DNA of 64,000 bases from Xestospongia bergquistia (taxonomy: Eukaryota; Porifera; Demospongiae; Haplosclerida; Petrosiidae): contig OZ014411.1 of the NCBI GenBank assembly GCA_963965975.1, forward strand, positions 2,279,001 to 2,343,000. The letters are read 5' to 3'. The translations under genes and the position numbers were made by a program. Below, in pieces: positions 50,840-63,649 of the stretch. Each line of letters starts with the position of its first letter. Position 1 is the first letter of the stretch. Below the pieces are notes generated by a model. That model ran no database searches, had not been told where the DNA came from, and worked only from the letters and a program-made list of their open reading frames with translations.

Positions 50840-52420
50840 TTTTATTACAGACTGGTTATCTCACGTTTTTTTATTGGCTGTCCAAGTCACCAATAAACAT
50901 GTTGTTAGTTCATCATCTGATCATCCCTTCATGTATTATTTAACTGATGGTGTCTATAGTTCCTTTAAATATTTTTTCTTTGATTCTAAAAATCCTATTC
51001 CAATTATTCATTGGTATGGACTATAGAAATCTGGTATACAGTAGCAGTGACTATGGTAGAGATCGCCCAGATTTCCTTTGAAATGTATTGGCAGAAAATG
51101 AATATCTCACTCAAAATTGAGCAAAACATTTCAGTTTTTTCTACCATTACTTTCTATGATAATATCTTTATTATTACTTAGCTATAGGTCAAGCAAGGTC
51201 TCTCAGTATCACAAACACAATTGGTCAATTTTTAAGTTTGTTCATCTTTTTTCTGCATGTTTTATAGTTCATAATAACCTGGTAACCATAAACAATTTGG
51301 GCACCAAATTCGTAGAGATAACATGCTCAACTACAAAGTATGGTCTTTTGTAGATCTCATTTTGAGTGCTTCAGAAACAGACTTGTGATTTCAGCAGTTT
51401 ACTATCAAGAGTTACTCTTATAATAATTAGGTAAGCCTTTTAATAGATAATATTAATGGAAAAGAAACAGATCCAAACAATGAATAGTATTATAATACCC
51501 CAGGCAAAGAATTCAACAATACATAGATCACCAATATATTACTTAAGTGATTTAGATATGGTTTGTGAATATCATTACTTGCTTGTGCCACCTGTACTAT
51601 TATGTATATATATAGGGATGATGCAATTGTCATCCTTACTTACTATCATTCATGGTATTGGACTGATATAACCTAACCCTATATTTACTTCATCTTTAAA
51701 TATTTTTTTATTTTGTTTGCTTACTTTTTTAAAAGCAAGTGTTTTGACAGCGAATAGAGAAAGCTGTAGCACATTGGAAGGCATGAGGTTCAATGTTCAA
51801 CCAGCTAACTCACAAAAAGCGTTCCTATATTCCAGAATTCAATTAATATAAGAAAGTTGTAATGATACTTAAATTAAGAATTATCATTAAAACTTGTGTA
51901 CCATTATATGAATGTTAGCTATGCTCAGTCACTGGCTTATTATATGTTTTTAAGGTGAGCATAAACAGAGGAAATGTTTTATATAGTTAATGCCATAAGT
52001 AGGAGACAATGCTTTTTCATCTACAACCAATGTTAAGATGACCCAATTGCCATCCAATTTTATTTACTTGTACATATAGTTGATGTGATTGTACATCATA
52101 TTCTAGCTGATCAGATGATATAATAGTTGTATAATTATATTTATTTATAATAATAATATACTAACACCATATTTAGAAATCTGCTTTGTTCTGTTAGGAC
52201 ACACCAGCTCATACTATGTATCCTTGCAATACCTGGGGCCCCACTTGTGATAGCTCGGATAAAATTGGTCAAATTAATGAATCTTCCAGAACTATCAGTA
52301 GGTGACTGGATATTGTTTAAAGAAATGGGAGCCTACACAAAAGTCTGCCATTCAGAGTTTAATGCATGGCTTCAAAAAACAACTGACTTATTGCTGCATT
52401 ATAGAAGAAGACAGGTCAGT
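50840..52420 (+). pseudogene. ODC1: Ornithine decarboxylase, C-terminal exons only
   Basis: Two exon-like blocks. About 50840-51025 encodes LSHVFLLAVQVTNKHVV and YYLTDGVYSSFKYFFFD, matching the ODC segment that in animals reads YYVNDGVYGSF. About 52198-52420 encodes NTWGPTCDSSDKI, then in another frame LPELSVGDWILFKEMGAYT and FNAWL, matching ODC WGPTCDGLD, LPEMHVGDW and GAYT. The active-site Cys context (GPTCD) is kept, but a one-base frameshift lies between WGPTCD and GDWILF and no upstream ODC exons exist (gene B's 5' end is there). Truncated pseudogene; polyamine synthesis enzyme by family. Confidence 0.8.
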
Positions 52421-53482
52421 CAATGATATAGCATACTTAGCCTACTTTAATAAAACACATTATGTATACTATATATATAACATAATGACCTGCTTGTTTT
52501 ATGATAAGAGGAGATGAATGTTCCTTGAAGTAATTACTTACTGAACCCTTAATTGTGTGCATGTGTTCAACAATATACCTTTTTCAAATTTAATGATATT
52601 GCCAGAGATCATTCCAGTTTAATTTGATGCAATATCAGCTCAGAAATTTTATACTTGTATAATATATAGATATAGATATATAGATATTGTATGTACCTAC
52701 TTCATTGGAAAATAGTTGATTGAATTTTAACATTAATGATTAGATAATTCAGGCTTCTTGTTTTATCAAAAGTTCACAATATACTATTTATATATTTATA
52801 TTGAGATATAAATTATTAGTGATATTAATTTTATAAGTTGGTAAGAAGTTAAAGTGCATCATTACAAAAATGGTGTTTCTTCAAGTCATAACAATAAATA
52901 ATTAATTTTGAAATGATTTCAATGTAGTATTTTTCTATGTTTTTTTACTACTACTTTCTATATGATTTTTTAATATCTGTTCCAAATCCTTTGTTTCTCT
53001 TTTAGAGTTAGACTTGAATAAACTTGTGCTAGTATTATAGTTGGAGTAATAGTATGACCACACACCCAAGAAGAATTTCTATCAAGACATTCATTTTGCC
53101 TCAATATATATACTTGAGTTATGGTTTTCTGTTTATTTGTTTTGTCTGGCAATTGGCAGACATGCATTAGTGATTGTTCTATTTTCAACTTTGCACTGGC
53201 TGATTAAATAGACAAAAAAGCTAATACTATTAAGCAGGAACCAGCACTTGTGGTTTTTATTGCTTATTTTATGTCATTTAGTGTGTTACTATGCAGTGAC
53301 AGCATAATCAACTAACATCAGTTAGTGTAATTCAGCTACTATTGTAGTTAGGTTAATTTCCACAAGCTAATATTCACAAAATTCAAGGAAAAGAATCTAA
53401 CAATAATTTCTAGATTTATTTATCAGTACACGAAAACAATAAAAACAAGCTTGCAACTAATATTGGATTAAAACATTATCTG

Positions 53483-53539
<57 letters not shown>

Positions 53540-53546
53540 GCATATT
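52421..53546. other. Region without a recognisable gene
   Basis: AT-rich sequence, a (GATATA)n run near 52665-52690 and a (TA)n tract at 53488-53530. No supported coding sequence. Confidence 0.5.
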
Positions 53547-55876
53547 TTATTGTTTGCTAGGCAAGTCAAATATAATTGGAGGTTGAACTGGTCGGTATTG
53601 TAAATTACATGTTGAAGCATTCACAAATGTAGTATGACCATCTGTAGTAATACCATAGGCTGGATAGAGAGAGAGAAAGAGAGAGAATATAACATATCAC
53701 ATACCTAGCTAGAGACCTTACCTTCATGGATATGTCCAAACACATGATATTTTGGTTTTACTCTCTCTTGTATCGTCTGCAATAGATTGACACATCCTGC
53801 TCTTCCACCATGAGAACATAAATCACCATGACCTAAACAGAACCTTTAATAACACATACAATTGCTGTAGCAATCAAACATCCATTTCATTCTCATAACA
53901 TGTTAACAGTGGTGTAGCTAAGCCTAGGCTCGCAAAAGCTAATACCTGGAAACTCTACTATGTAGATGAAAATAGTTTAAGAATGTTTATATTTACTTGA
54001 ATTGAACTTAATTGAAAAACATCTAACAAATCTATCTGTTCCGTCCTTGAAATAAAGCTATATATTCATTAAAACACACATACTACACTGTATAGTGTTG
54101 ATATCAAGGCTCAAAATAAATTATCAAACACTTCAAAAATAAATAAGTAATTAAGTAAAAAATTGTGCTCTGCATGCCACCTGTTAAGTCATACCAATTC
54201 AGGATACATAGCTATAGCACTGCATATTAATATTAGAGTTCAGTTTCAATGGAAAGAAACTATTCCAATTATTTGGTAATTATTAATAGTTAATTATACT
54301 TACCAATAGGAGGTCCATGTGTTATTAAGACGTCAGTGTCATCAGGTATAAGGTCCCATTTTTCTTGTAGAGGTTGACCTCGCATTAAATTAAACCCCCA
54401 GTCACAAAATACTGGTTGCCTAAATTGATAAATAACTCGATAAACTGAGAGAGCTATAGTCATTAATACAAATTGTAGCCTATACTTGTGCTCAGTAATG
54501 CACAATATTAAAGTTATGCTATATACATAGTCATAGCTAACTCATTGACATTGTTCTGTTTATATAGCCTTTCCATCCCAAACTATCAGAAGTGATTTCA
54601 TTAGTATAATATTACATGTAATTATGTGTAGGTAATGCTAAAAGAAACATCACAATAATATTCATAGTGTTGCTAAGTAACAAACAACATCTACAAAAAC
54701 TTTTTACTATATAGTTCAGAGAAATATGTACATATCACCTATTAACAATGATAACATGATACAAAATGTCAATTGTTTAAAATGCATTGTCATTTCCTTT
54801 GCAACAGTATTAATAATCATAATCACATGTATATCACACATACCAAGGTGAGCCCCATATTTTAATGCCATTAATAACACATCCACTGTCTTCTAAGTAA
54901 GTCACTCCAGGTGCTTTGATAATGAGGTCTCTAATTTCTTGAGTATTATATGGTTCACGATGTCCAAAACGACGATACATCTTTAGGTATTCTTCTACAT
55001 CAAATGTGATATCATGATTACCTGCTATGACAACCTATCAAAGAATAATTTAAGTAGAACACTTATCATGTTTAATTCAAATTTGTACATTAATCTTTCT
55101 CTCTCTCTCTCTCTTATAAAGGTACATGTGTTGTCTATCTGTTTTTGATTCATTTATGTACATGTAGCAACATTATAGGAATCCAGAAGGCAAGAGAGTT
55201 ATTACTAGTTGCAGTCTTTGTCAAATACTAAAATTGTGAGTGTCTATATGTCATTCTGGAACCAATAAATAATTAATGGGTGTGGCTCAATACAATCCCA
55301 TAGATATTGCAAGGTAATTGATCATAATACAGATATATTACAATGAAATTAAGGTTCCTATAATATACCATCTCCATATGAAGTCTTTGGTGAGCTAATG
55401 TTACATCAATGTAATGTACATATGTCATCACTTATTACCTTATGTTGATGTGGTAGTCCAAGTAAGAAATCTCGGAAAACCTCTACTTCTTTTTTGTGAC
55501 CCACTCCAGTGAAGTCTCCAGCATGTAATAATACATCACCATCAGGAACCTCTAAACTAAATAAAATATATATAATAGTAACTTTAAAAGGTTTACCTTA
55601 TAATATATTATAATTATGTATAGGTATATTAACAATGGGGAAAAACAATTATTATTTATTTTAAATAAAAGTTCAACACATAAGAGTTAACTAGTTTTTT
55701 GTACATGTATAGAAATATATTAACTTTAGACTGTAAATGAAAAAAATATTTACTTGAACAACAATCTCTCTCTCTCTCTCTTACTGTGCAGTTTTATTAT
55801 GTGTAATTTACTTGAACAACAATCTCTCTCTCTCTCTCTTACTGTGCAGTTTTATTATGTGTAATTTACTTGAACA

Positions 55877-55912
<36 letters not shown>

Positions 55913-56585
55913 TTTGTAGTTTTATTATGTGTAATTTACTTGAACAACAATCTCTCTCTCTCTCTCTCTTACTTTGTAGTTTTATTATGTGTAATTTACT
56001 TGAACAACAATCTCTCTCTCTCTCTCTTACTTTGTAGTTTTATTATGTGTAATTTACTTGAACAACAATCTCTCTCTCTCTCTCTTACTGTGCAGTTTTA
56101 TTATGTGTAATTTACTTGAACAACAATCTCTCTCTCTCTTACTTTGTAGTTTTATTATGTGTAATTTACTTGAACAACAATCTCTCTCTCTCTCTCTTAC
56201 TGTGCAGTTTTATTATGTGTAATTTACTTGAACAACAATCTCTCTCTCTCTCTCTCTCTCTTACTTTGTAGTTTTATTATGTGTGTCACTTATACATACA
56301 AATCGAGTATGTCCGTCAGGTTTAGGAGTTGAATAAGGAACAGCTTTGATAGTCTCTACTTTCTGTTTCACCTAAAATATAGAAAATAATGTTCTATTAC
56401 AAGTAATCTTGTGTAAAACATAACTGAGTAGTACAATATATCAATTGTAGTTATGTAGTATGTATGTATCTTACTTTCATTTTGTCCCATGCTGTGTTAG
56501 GATTGCCAACATCCAATCGTATAGCCATAACTCTATGATGAACACAACGATGACCAAGCAATAATCCCTTCTTTAGCAAATTCAT
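53547..56585 (-). CDS. MPPED: MPPED-type metallophosphoesterase
   Basis: Exons (high to low): 56585 or 56528-56475, 56371-56265, 55556-55439, 55034-54844, 54419-54304, 53832-53722, 53659-53547; 288 aa from the upstream ATG, 269 aa from the inner one, near the usual 290-330 of MPPED1/2. Calcineurin-like phosphoesterase motifs in order: FVCISDTH, DVLLHAGDFT, VVIAGNHD, VLITHGPPIG, YHVFGHIHE, with the final GHxH histidines intact. The family hydrolyses phosphodiesters such as cyclic nucleotides with bound metal ions; the vertebrate forms have low activity. Likely cytosolic. The stop codon overlaps the AATAAA polyadenylation-like signal. The intron after exon 2 begins inside a nine-copy minisatellite that repeats the splice donor. 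It shares a 152-bp head-to-head gap with the PTB gene. Confidence 0.9.
53641..53710. repeat. (GA)n tract at the last MPPED intron
   Basis: GAGAGAGAGAAAGAGAGAGAA next to the acceptor of the last exon; on the coding strand it is the polypyrimidine tract. Confidence 0.7.
55752..56282 (-). repeat. Minisatellite repeating an exon end and its splice donor
   Basis: Nine units, 52-70 bp apart, each with ACTTGAACAACAATC, a (TC)n run, TTACTTTGTAG or TTACTGTGCAG, and TTTTATTATGTGTAATTT. On the gene strand each unit reads ACACATAATAAAACTACAAA then GTAAGAGAGA, i.e. the last bases of exon 2 (ending at 56265) plus its donor. Unit length varies through the (TC)n run. Confidence 0.9.
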
Positions 56586-56737
56586 AAGTCACAGACACAC
56601 CCACGAAGTAGAGATTATTTAACCCCTTGTGCTCTTGACATTATATGATTTCATCCTCCGTATACTCTTAAGTTCCAAGAAGACTATAGTACTCTTGTTA
56701 GTAGCGATTGTAAGTACGCTGGCCTTATTTTCGAGCT
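56586..56737. promoter_or_regulatory. Shared divergent promoter region
   Basis: 152 bp between the start codons of the minus-strand MPPED gene and the plus-strand PTB gene. No TATA box is obvious. The short gap implies both 5' UTRs and core promoters lie here. Confidence 0.5.
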
Positions 56738-59700
56738 ATGGAAGCTGTTCAAAAGGCTGTGAGTGATGCTGTTCATGCTGTAAGAAACAGCCCTCTTCTC
56801 AGAAGACGATTTGGCGGACGAGACAATACAACGGAGGAGGTGCGTGTAGAAGAACCTTCCAGAGCAATCTCTCCCGTCAAAGACAGAACGCCGTTTATAC
56901 AAGGGTTCTCGTATCGTGTAGAATATTTGGGCAAAGCTATTGTTGAAGCAGGACAGGAACAAGATCACGGTTGCACAGATAGAGCTGTTGCTCTGTTATG
57001 GACTGAGAGTAAGATTTGCCACACCCACTAAATTGTGTATTTCATAGTGTATGGTGTGTTACTAGTGTCAGAACTGACTGTGCATCATATGCTCTCAAAT
57101 ATTTAGAGGATTAGGAAGGTTTGGAGTGAGTATAGTCATAGCTTGAAAGTATAGTATAATCCTGATAACATTCCCACAGTCATCAGAACATCAGAACATA
57201 ACAACGCATCGTGGTAGTCTCTTTTACCTTAACAATTCTAATTTAATGACTTCTATGGCAATAAAATGAGCTAAAATATTTTAGTATGTGAGGCATTTTA
57301 AACAATAACCAAGATATGATATACAACATAGCATAATGTTAAACTTATATATATTTTGGTAAAATACATCAAAGTAATGTGATCAAAGTACATGTGCACT
57401 AAACTATTGCAACATCTATAAATGTGAACAGACAGCAATTCTTCTCATTTATTGCCATAGATTTACTTTATTACAAGTATTGTGGTATTTACAATATAGT
57501 TTATTAGTGATATGAAAGTGAACATCATTGATAGACTAAATCTGAGTAACAGATTGACTTATAGTATATGAATTATAAAATGATTTATTAACAAAGAATG
57601 CATCCTTATTTGAGTTTTCTTAGTATATTGTTTGTGATGTTGATGTCATCTAATAAAGTCATTTGAACTACTTAGCTAACCAATCAGAATAATCAAAATC
57701 TATGATGTCCTTAGCCACACAAAGTAATAATAATAAAGTTAGAAAATAAAGATATGACATTATTTTAATAGTAATAGTAGAAAGTAATTCATGAAGCTAT
57801 CACAAACCTTATGTAGTGACTATTAGGATCGACTGTCTTGCTCATGAATGATGTACAATGCCAAGAACATTGGCAAACATCCTTTCTCATATTAAGTGTG
57901 TGGGTATTTTCTAGTAAATACTATGTAATGAAATAATATAACATGTAACAACTATACATGTATATTTCTTGTTTAATACTATATCTGTTTATGTAGATGG
58001 TGATTTAGGTAAAGCTGTCTCAGTTAAAGTCACTACTAGTAATGTACGTATTAAACTTGTTGATGATGGGACCATTCTCTATGACTTTCCTGTATTACGA
58101 ATATCTTATGTTGGACTTGATGGGAGACATAAACAAGCTGTTAGTTTCGTTGCTAAAGAAGGTGAGCTCTCATCAAGTGTCCTGTTGACAGTATAATTTG
58201 ACAATGTTTTCGTATCTAACAAGATCACATGTACAATTACATGAATGTTTTGTATTAAAAGGTTGTTATATCAACAAATATTTATGTACATATATATTTG
58301 TTTACTTGTTAACAAAACCCGGACATTGGCTCCATTCCAGTTTTTGTAGTCTTACTAGGTATTGTTTGTTTTTGTTTTATGCAGCATATTATAATGTAGA
58401 ATGTTGATATTGAAACTATTAAGGTCTTATTAAAACCATTTAATCTTTTCATCTTATCACTAGTATTAAGTCATATACAATCTTAACTGCTAGTCAAGAA
58501 GTCCTTAACAGACATGAGTTTTATATGTTCTCTCATTATACGTACTTTGTATTGCTATACATGTAATTGATAATCCAGTACATGTGTATGTACTCTTTGT
58601 GTTAAATTTGACTAGTGGATGTGGAATTTCAAATTTTATGATAATAAATCTATCATCAACCAAATATGGGTGTGGTCTAGTTACTTAAAGCTCTTCGTGA
58701 GTCATTAAAGCTTTTTGTAATAAACATTTTGAAATTCTTTTGCTCTGATTTATTGCTGTTCTTGTCTATGAGGCGTTTTCAACTGTTTTTAAATTTTTTT
58801 GTTACATTCATACTCAGAAATTTAGATCACATAACTTTGGAATGTAAACAGTTTATATCATATACAGTATTCTATGTACATATACAGTATTCTAAGTACA
58901 TATACAGTATTCTAAGTACATATACAGTATTCTATGTACATATACAGTATTCTAAGTACATATACAGTATTCTATGTACATATACAGTATTCTAAGTACA
59001 TATACAGTATTCTAAGTACATATACAGTATTCTATGTACATATACAGTGCTATCCCTTGAAATCATAACCAATAATTAAATAGCCATATTCCCTTGGATC
59101 ATTGAGTTTACTCTATTAGCCAATATTGAGTTAACATACCATGGAATGAGTTGTTTATTTCTCTCAAATAGTCCCTTACCATATTTTAACAATTATTTTA
59201 CATACTATATGACATATTTGGTATCATGTATTGACAGAGATGGGTTCTGTATGGTAGAGGGGGAACATACTCAGATATTAATATATTTGGCTGTATATGA
59301 CAGCATTAACAGGTAGATATATCTGAAGATTGATTCTAGATATTAAATTATAATACCCATTGTCTTACTGTGAGCATATAGAAGTTCTAAGCATATTTGT
59401 AATAATGGAGATAAAACTAAACTCCTCCTAATTCAATGGTATGATCTCCGAGCTACTCTGCGTAACTATTTTTCTGAATAAAATTAACAATGATTTGTTT
59501 CATTAATACACGTGAAAAATAGAAGGTCTCTGCTGATAGTCCACACTACAAAGTTCTGTTCATATGATACACACAAGTGCACACACACGCTCATATGCAC
59601 ACTCATATATTTATATATTATACATGTAGTATTACATATAACATTATTACATGAATAATTTATTGTATCATTTTCATTATGTTTAGATAATCGTTTCTCC

Positions 59701-61036
59701 TGTTATGTGTTCAAAGCTACTTCTAGTGAGAAGGCATATGCTTTAGCTCTTAGTATATCAAAAGCTTTTTATTTGGCCTGTCAAATTGTGCAAGAACAAC
59801 AAGGACTATTTCCTCCAACACCTCAAAGAGATGTCTTATTTGAACCTCAACGTGAAGATGATACCAAGGTAGAGAAAGTACTTTGATTACACAATTTGCT
59901 GTTTCTCATAGTACTAGACTATTGTTGTTATTATGGCTAAGTCACATGAAGTTACCTCCACATATATATTGTCTCCCTATTATTTTAAGCAATTTAGCAC
60001 TTAGTTTTTGACTGTTATAGCATTAGTATTTGTAGACATACTTCACTTCTTTGCTAATATAAGTTATAAATTTATATTAATTACACAGTATTCAATACAT
60101 ATGTAAATATTTGAATGTGTTATATATAGGATACATTTATTATGTGCTGACCTGTTTAAATCCTGGGAGAATTCTTGTTCTCCTGATAAATGTCTGAGTT
60201 TGTGTGGCTTGTGTTCTTTCTAATCATTATTATAAAAACATGTGACCATCACATGACTGTGACCAGTATAATTTAATTAGTCTAATTTGTTGTTTATATT
60301 AACTGTGACCTTTGTTTTTTTAATAATAAATTTGCCTTTTTTGTTCAATTCTAATTATAAGGTATAAATAGTATTTTCCATTAATGTGGTACAAGTCTGT
60401 AATTGATATTTTCAATAGTTCTAAAGTCAGCTCCATAAGGGACGTATTATAAATATATGTATTAAACATAATGAAATCATTTAAGTGATTTATAAGGTCA
60501 AAGTAGACTTTATGTTACTAACTCATAGAAATAAAATGCATTTTTTTAACAATGCATAAATTTTTATTTGTAATAGCTGTAGGTACAACTGTCAGTACAT
60601 GTATATTATACATGGACATGTATATACTTATTGTTTATTATTAGTAACATATATTTTATGTACATTAATATAGGTCAGCCCAATGCGTCCAACTATCCCA
60701 GGTAGTCCACCAATATATCGTATCCAAACACAACCTCCACCTACCAGCCCAGTAGAAATAGAGAGAGAGACTACCGATCAAGAAGGACCTACAATTCAAG
60801 TATCACGTCCCTCTGTGACTTCAATGAGTAGTAGTATAGCATCAAGTATTGATGATGATTTTTATCGTCTTGCTAGGTCTCGTTCTAATCCTGATATCCT
60901 CAGATCCACACTAGAAACAGATGCTGTGACACACCCTTCATTAGAAGTCCTACACTTACATGCTGATCCTGCATCGAGAGGAGCTTCTCCTTCTGGAACT
61001 CCATCTGGCTCCACCGAAAACTTACTTGGTCCTTAA
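56738..61036 (+). CDS. PTB/PID-domain adaptor (326 aa), FAM43/LDLRAP1-like
   Basis: Exons 56738-57008, 57997-58161, 59687-59868 and 60674-61036 join in frame. Residues about 45-200 form a phosphotyrosine-binding fold: FSYRVEYLGKAIVEAG, GCTDRAVALLW, VSVKVTTSNVRIKLVD, LRISYVGLDGRHKQ, FVAKE, FSCYVFKAT and a closing helix AYALALSISKAF. PTB domains bind NPxY-type tails of membrane receptors. The YLGxA...GCTDxAV pattern and the later SRSNPDI...TENLLGP tail recall FAM43 proteins, but I cannot separate this from other PTB adaptors. The last exon is Pro/Ser-rich and probably disordered, with many possible phosphorylation sites. Not related to the death-fold cluster. Confidence 0.85.
58857..59048. repeat. 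20-bp minisatellite in PTB intron 2
   Basis: About ten units of TATACAGTATTCTAAGTACA with A/T change at CTAAG/CTATG. The ORF across it is an artefact. Confidence 0.9.
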
Positions 61037-62090
61037 ACATTATTTATTTTAGCATTTTGGACTTTTATAGCATTTTATTGTGTGTTAATGTTTTTGTGCA
61101 ATGCTGCTATACATATAATATATACTTGTGCATTGATTAATACCACATGTCTAGGGCTAGATACTCATGTTGAGAGTTTGGGTTTCAGTCTGTATTATTA
61201 TGACTAGGTAGACTTTATACACTTTCTGTTTGTGTATATGCACCTTTTGCTGTTAGTGTGTGTTAGTTATTTTTTGAACACAACGTATCACTTGTTATAT
61301 TTGGTTTGTTATGTGTAATCAAAATTAAATTTGTGATTGACCACCTTTAAAAATTATAATTATTGTTTTAAATTGAGTGAAGAGCAAGTGTTCCAGTATT
61401 TCAGTATATGATGCAAGACACCAAATTAAAAGTATGTTTAGGTAGAGCTTTGCTTAAAGTATGACAGCATTATATAGCTCTTTATTTACCGACTGATAAA
61501 GTCTGTTTTAAGGCTTTTCTAAGATTTTATTCAAGCATTTTCTATCTTTAACTGATCATGCATGTAACTATTTATACCATCCTTGATTTATTGAATTGTA
61601 AAATACAATCTAAATGAAAAAATTAAATAATGCCTTTTTCAATTGCTGTGCAATATAATCACATGCATTCAATGCTGCTCTGTTATAACTTGTCAATATA
61701 TACCGTATATGGTCATAATACTACTGGTATTTAATGGAAATGAGTGATTTAAAGTGAAAGGAGTCAATAGCACAATAACTGCAGGCTATAAAGGCTATCT
61801 TAATAGTAAGCAAACATCTGAATAGGTTCACTGATAATATTATGTTACACACTACCAGGCTACATTCATTAGCACAGCACTGATTATAAGTAATTTAATT
61901 CAACAAGTATACATTTTGCCGTTACATGTTTATGACCATGGATATCATGCCAGTCTCCTATTATTGCTTGACTATATATAATAGACATCATGCAATGTCT
62001 TAATGACAAACAGATGAAATAGTTATTTATACTTTTAATACAACTGACCCACTAAATGTGACCTAATGACTGATGTAGAACTGTAAACGG
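61037..62090. other. Region downstream of the PTB gene
   Basis: Probable 3' UTR first, then AT-rich sequence. No coding signal that I can support. Confidence 0.45.
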
Positions 62091-62139
62091 TGTCAACACA
62101 ATCATGATAATGCCACAAACAATATAAACGTCAATAAAT

Positions 62140-62296
62140 ATGTTTGGGAAAGATATCGATGGTGTACATGTGATTCTTAATTGTCCATCTACTCAAATGG
62201 GTATTCCTGTGACACAAATGGGTGCTTACAAGTGCACTGCTAGTAATGTCTATGGAATTCTTATTATATCAGTCAAATTTTATGTAAATAAGTTTT
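62140..62296 (+). pseudogene. Ig-like domain fragment
   Basis: VHVILNC, then after a deletion QMGAYKCTASNVYGILIIS: the strand B Cys and the strand F G-x-Y-x-C-x-A-x-N-x-x-G signature of I-set Ig domains. The core Trp and middle strands are missing, so it is a degenerate or partial exon. Confidence 0.55.
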
Positions 62297-62353
62297 CATT
62301 CAGATCGTAATATCAAACATTTCTGCCATATACTCTTATATATAATATATATA

Positions 62354-62527
62354 TAGAACAAAATTAAAAGACAAAAAAAACAGAGCTCTCGCTATGTTGC
62401 TGTTACTCCGAGTTTCACGCGTTATGCGATCATCAGACAGCTGTCTGATGATCGCATAACGCGTGAAACTCTCGAGTAACAGCAACATAGTGAGAGCTCT
62501 GTTCTTTTGTCCTTTAATTCTGTTCTA
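62354..62527. mobile_element. Near-perfect palindrome, foldback element
   Basis: Arms of about 85 bp meet near 62441 with almost no loop: ATGCGATCATCAGACAG is followed directly by CTGTCTGATGATCGCAT; outward GCGTGAAACT, GTAACAGCAACATAG, GAGAGCTCTG and AATTAAA pair with few mismatches. Higher GC than the surroundings. Typical of a foldback transposon end pair. Confidence 0.8.
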
Positions 62528-62582
62528 ACCCGCTCTGTCTAAACGATATCGAGCACTCTTCAACAGACTTAGATACTTAAGT

Positions 62583-62614
<32 letters not shown>

Positions 62615-62640
62615 CGCACACACACACACATATATATATT
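62583..62640. repeat. (TA)n/(CA)n microsatellite
   Basis: Alternating TA and CA tracts immediately upstream of the Ig-like exon. Confidence 0.85.
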
Positions 62641-62668
62641 GCATTGTTGTTGTATATTCTCCATACAG

Positions 62669-62923
62669 TCCAACCAGGAATTAGAGATAGTAGTGTCACT
62701 TCAACTAGCACATGGTTGTCTAGTGAATGGTTCTCTAACCATTTTTAACAATTCTACAACACCTGGGCCTACAACTAGAGCTTGGTTTAAAAATGGAGCA
62801 ATAATACCTAAAGTAGGAAATAATATCAGATTAAATTAAATACTATTGATGCCGGTGCAATATTCACTTGTGTAATCATCAATATATGTGGCTATGACTG
62901 CACTAGTACTATGGTAAAAGGTT
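62669..62923 (+). pseudogene. Ig-like domain exon with frameshift
   Basis: After CATACAG: SNQELEIVVSLQLAHGCLV, TRAWFKNGAIIPKV, NNIRLN, stop. In the next frame the domain resumes: NTIDAGAIFTCVIINICGYDC, and a GTTAGT donor. W-F-K-N-G and D-A-G-x-x-x-C-x-x-x-N-x-x-G are Ig hallmarks. The one-base shift makes the exon non-coding as it stands, unless this is a sequence error. Confidence 0.6.
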
Positions 62924-63540
62924 AGTAAAAAGTTGTAGTGTTGGTGAAAAAATACTAACATTGTCAGAATGTACTGCAAATACTTTTGATATTGAACCTC
63001 TCATTTATCCAGATGGTCAATCTAGTAGACAGGTTTTTTCACTAGTCATGATATCTCATGACTCTGTCAGGGTTAGATTCAACAAATTAAATATACCATT
63101 AATATATATTAGTTAATATATTAAGGCCAATAATGCTGTTAACATACTGGCTATTACTATAAATCATCAATGTGTTGCATTACCATAAGGATTGATAGAT
63201 TTAATACACATAATATATTTTCATATATAGGATAATCACTATTAGAATTCAAACAATAAATGCTACCCTGTAAAAGTCAATCTTGAGGAAGACACAAAAC
63301 GTACACTGCACCACACAGCTTACATTGTATTATTTGCCTGTGCATGATTACAGTTGAACTTTATGCTGGTCTTCATCTATGTAAAACATATAAGTTTATT
63401 TAGTGTTCAATAGCAATTGTGATGTCTCTGCATGTAAAGAATCTTTTAAGGTACATACATACAAACAAAGTAATTCCTACCATTTGTAGAACATCGTTGT
63501 TACAGTGGACGATTCTTAACATTCGATATATTCTTTTTAC

Positions 63541-63649
63541 CATATATATAGATCAGCTGTTCTGGATCTCTGTGAGCTTCATATGAATTCATATAACGCA
63601 GCGCTTCTCTCCGCAAATGAAGAATACAGTCGTTAGCGTCTTTCGCCAT
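63541..63649 (-). CDS. Possible first exon of an unknown gene
   Basis: From ATG at 63649 the minus strand reads MAKDANDCILHLRREALRYM and 17 more codons to a GTAAAA donor after 63541. Amphipathic helical composition and higher GC than the flanks (CGCTAACGAC, GCGGAGAGAAGCGCTGCG) make it look coding. I found no second exon in the window's remaining minus strand and recognise no family. Confidence 0.35.

Noticed and set aside
55752..56282. CRISPR-like array of spaced repeats
   Set aside because: Spacers are (TC)n runs of varying length, not unique sequence; eukaryotic minisatellite in an intron.
58729..58995. 88-aa ORF with YSKYIYSIL-type repeats
   Set aside because: Translation of the 20-bp minisatellite in a PTB-gene intron.
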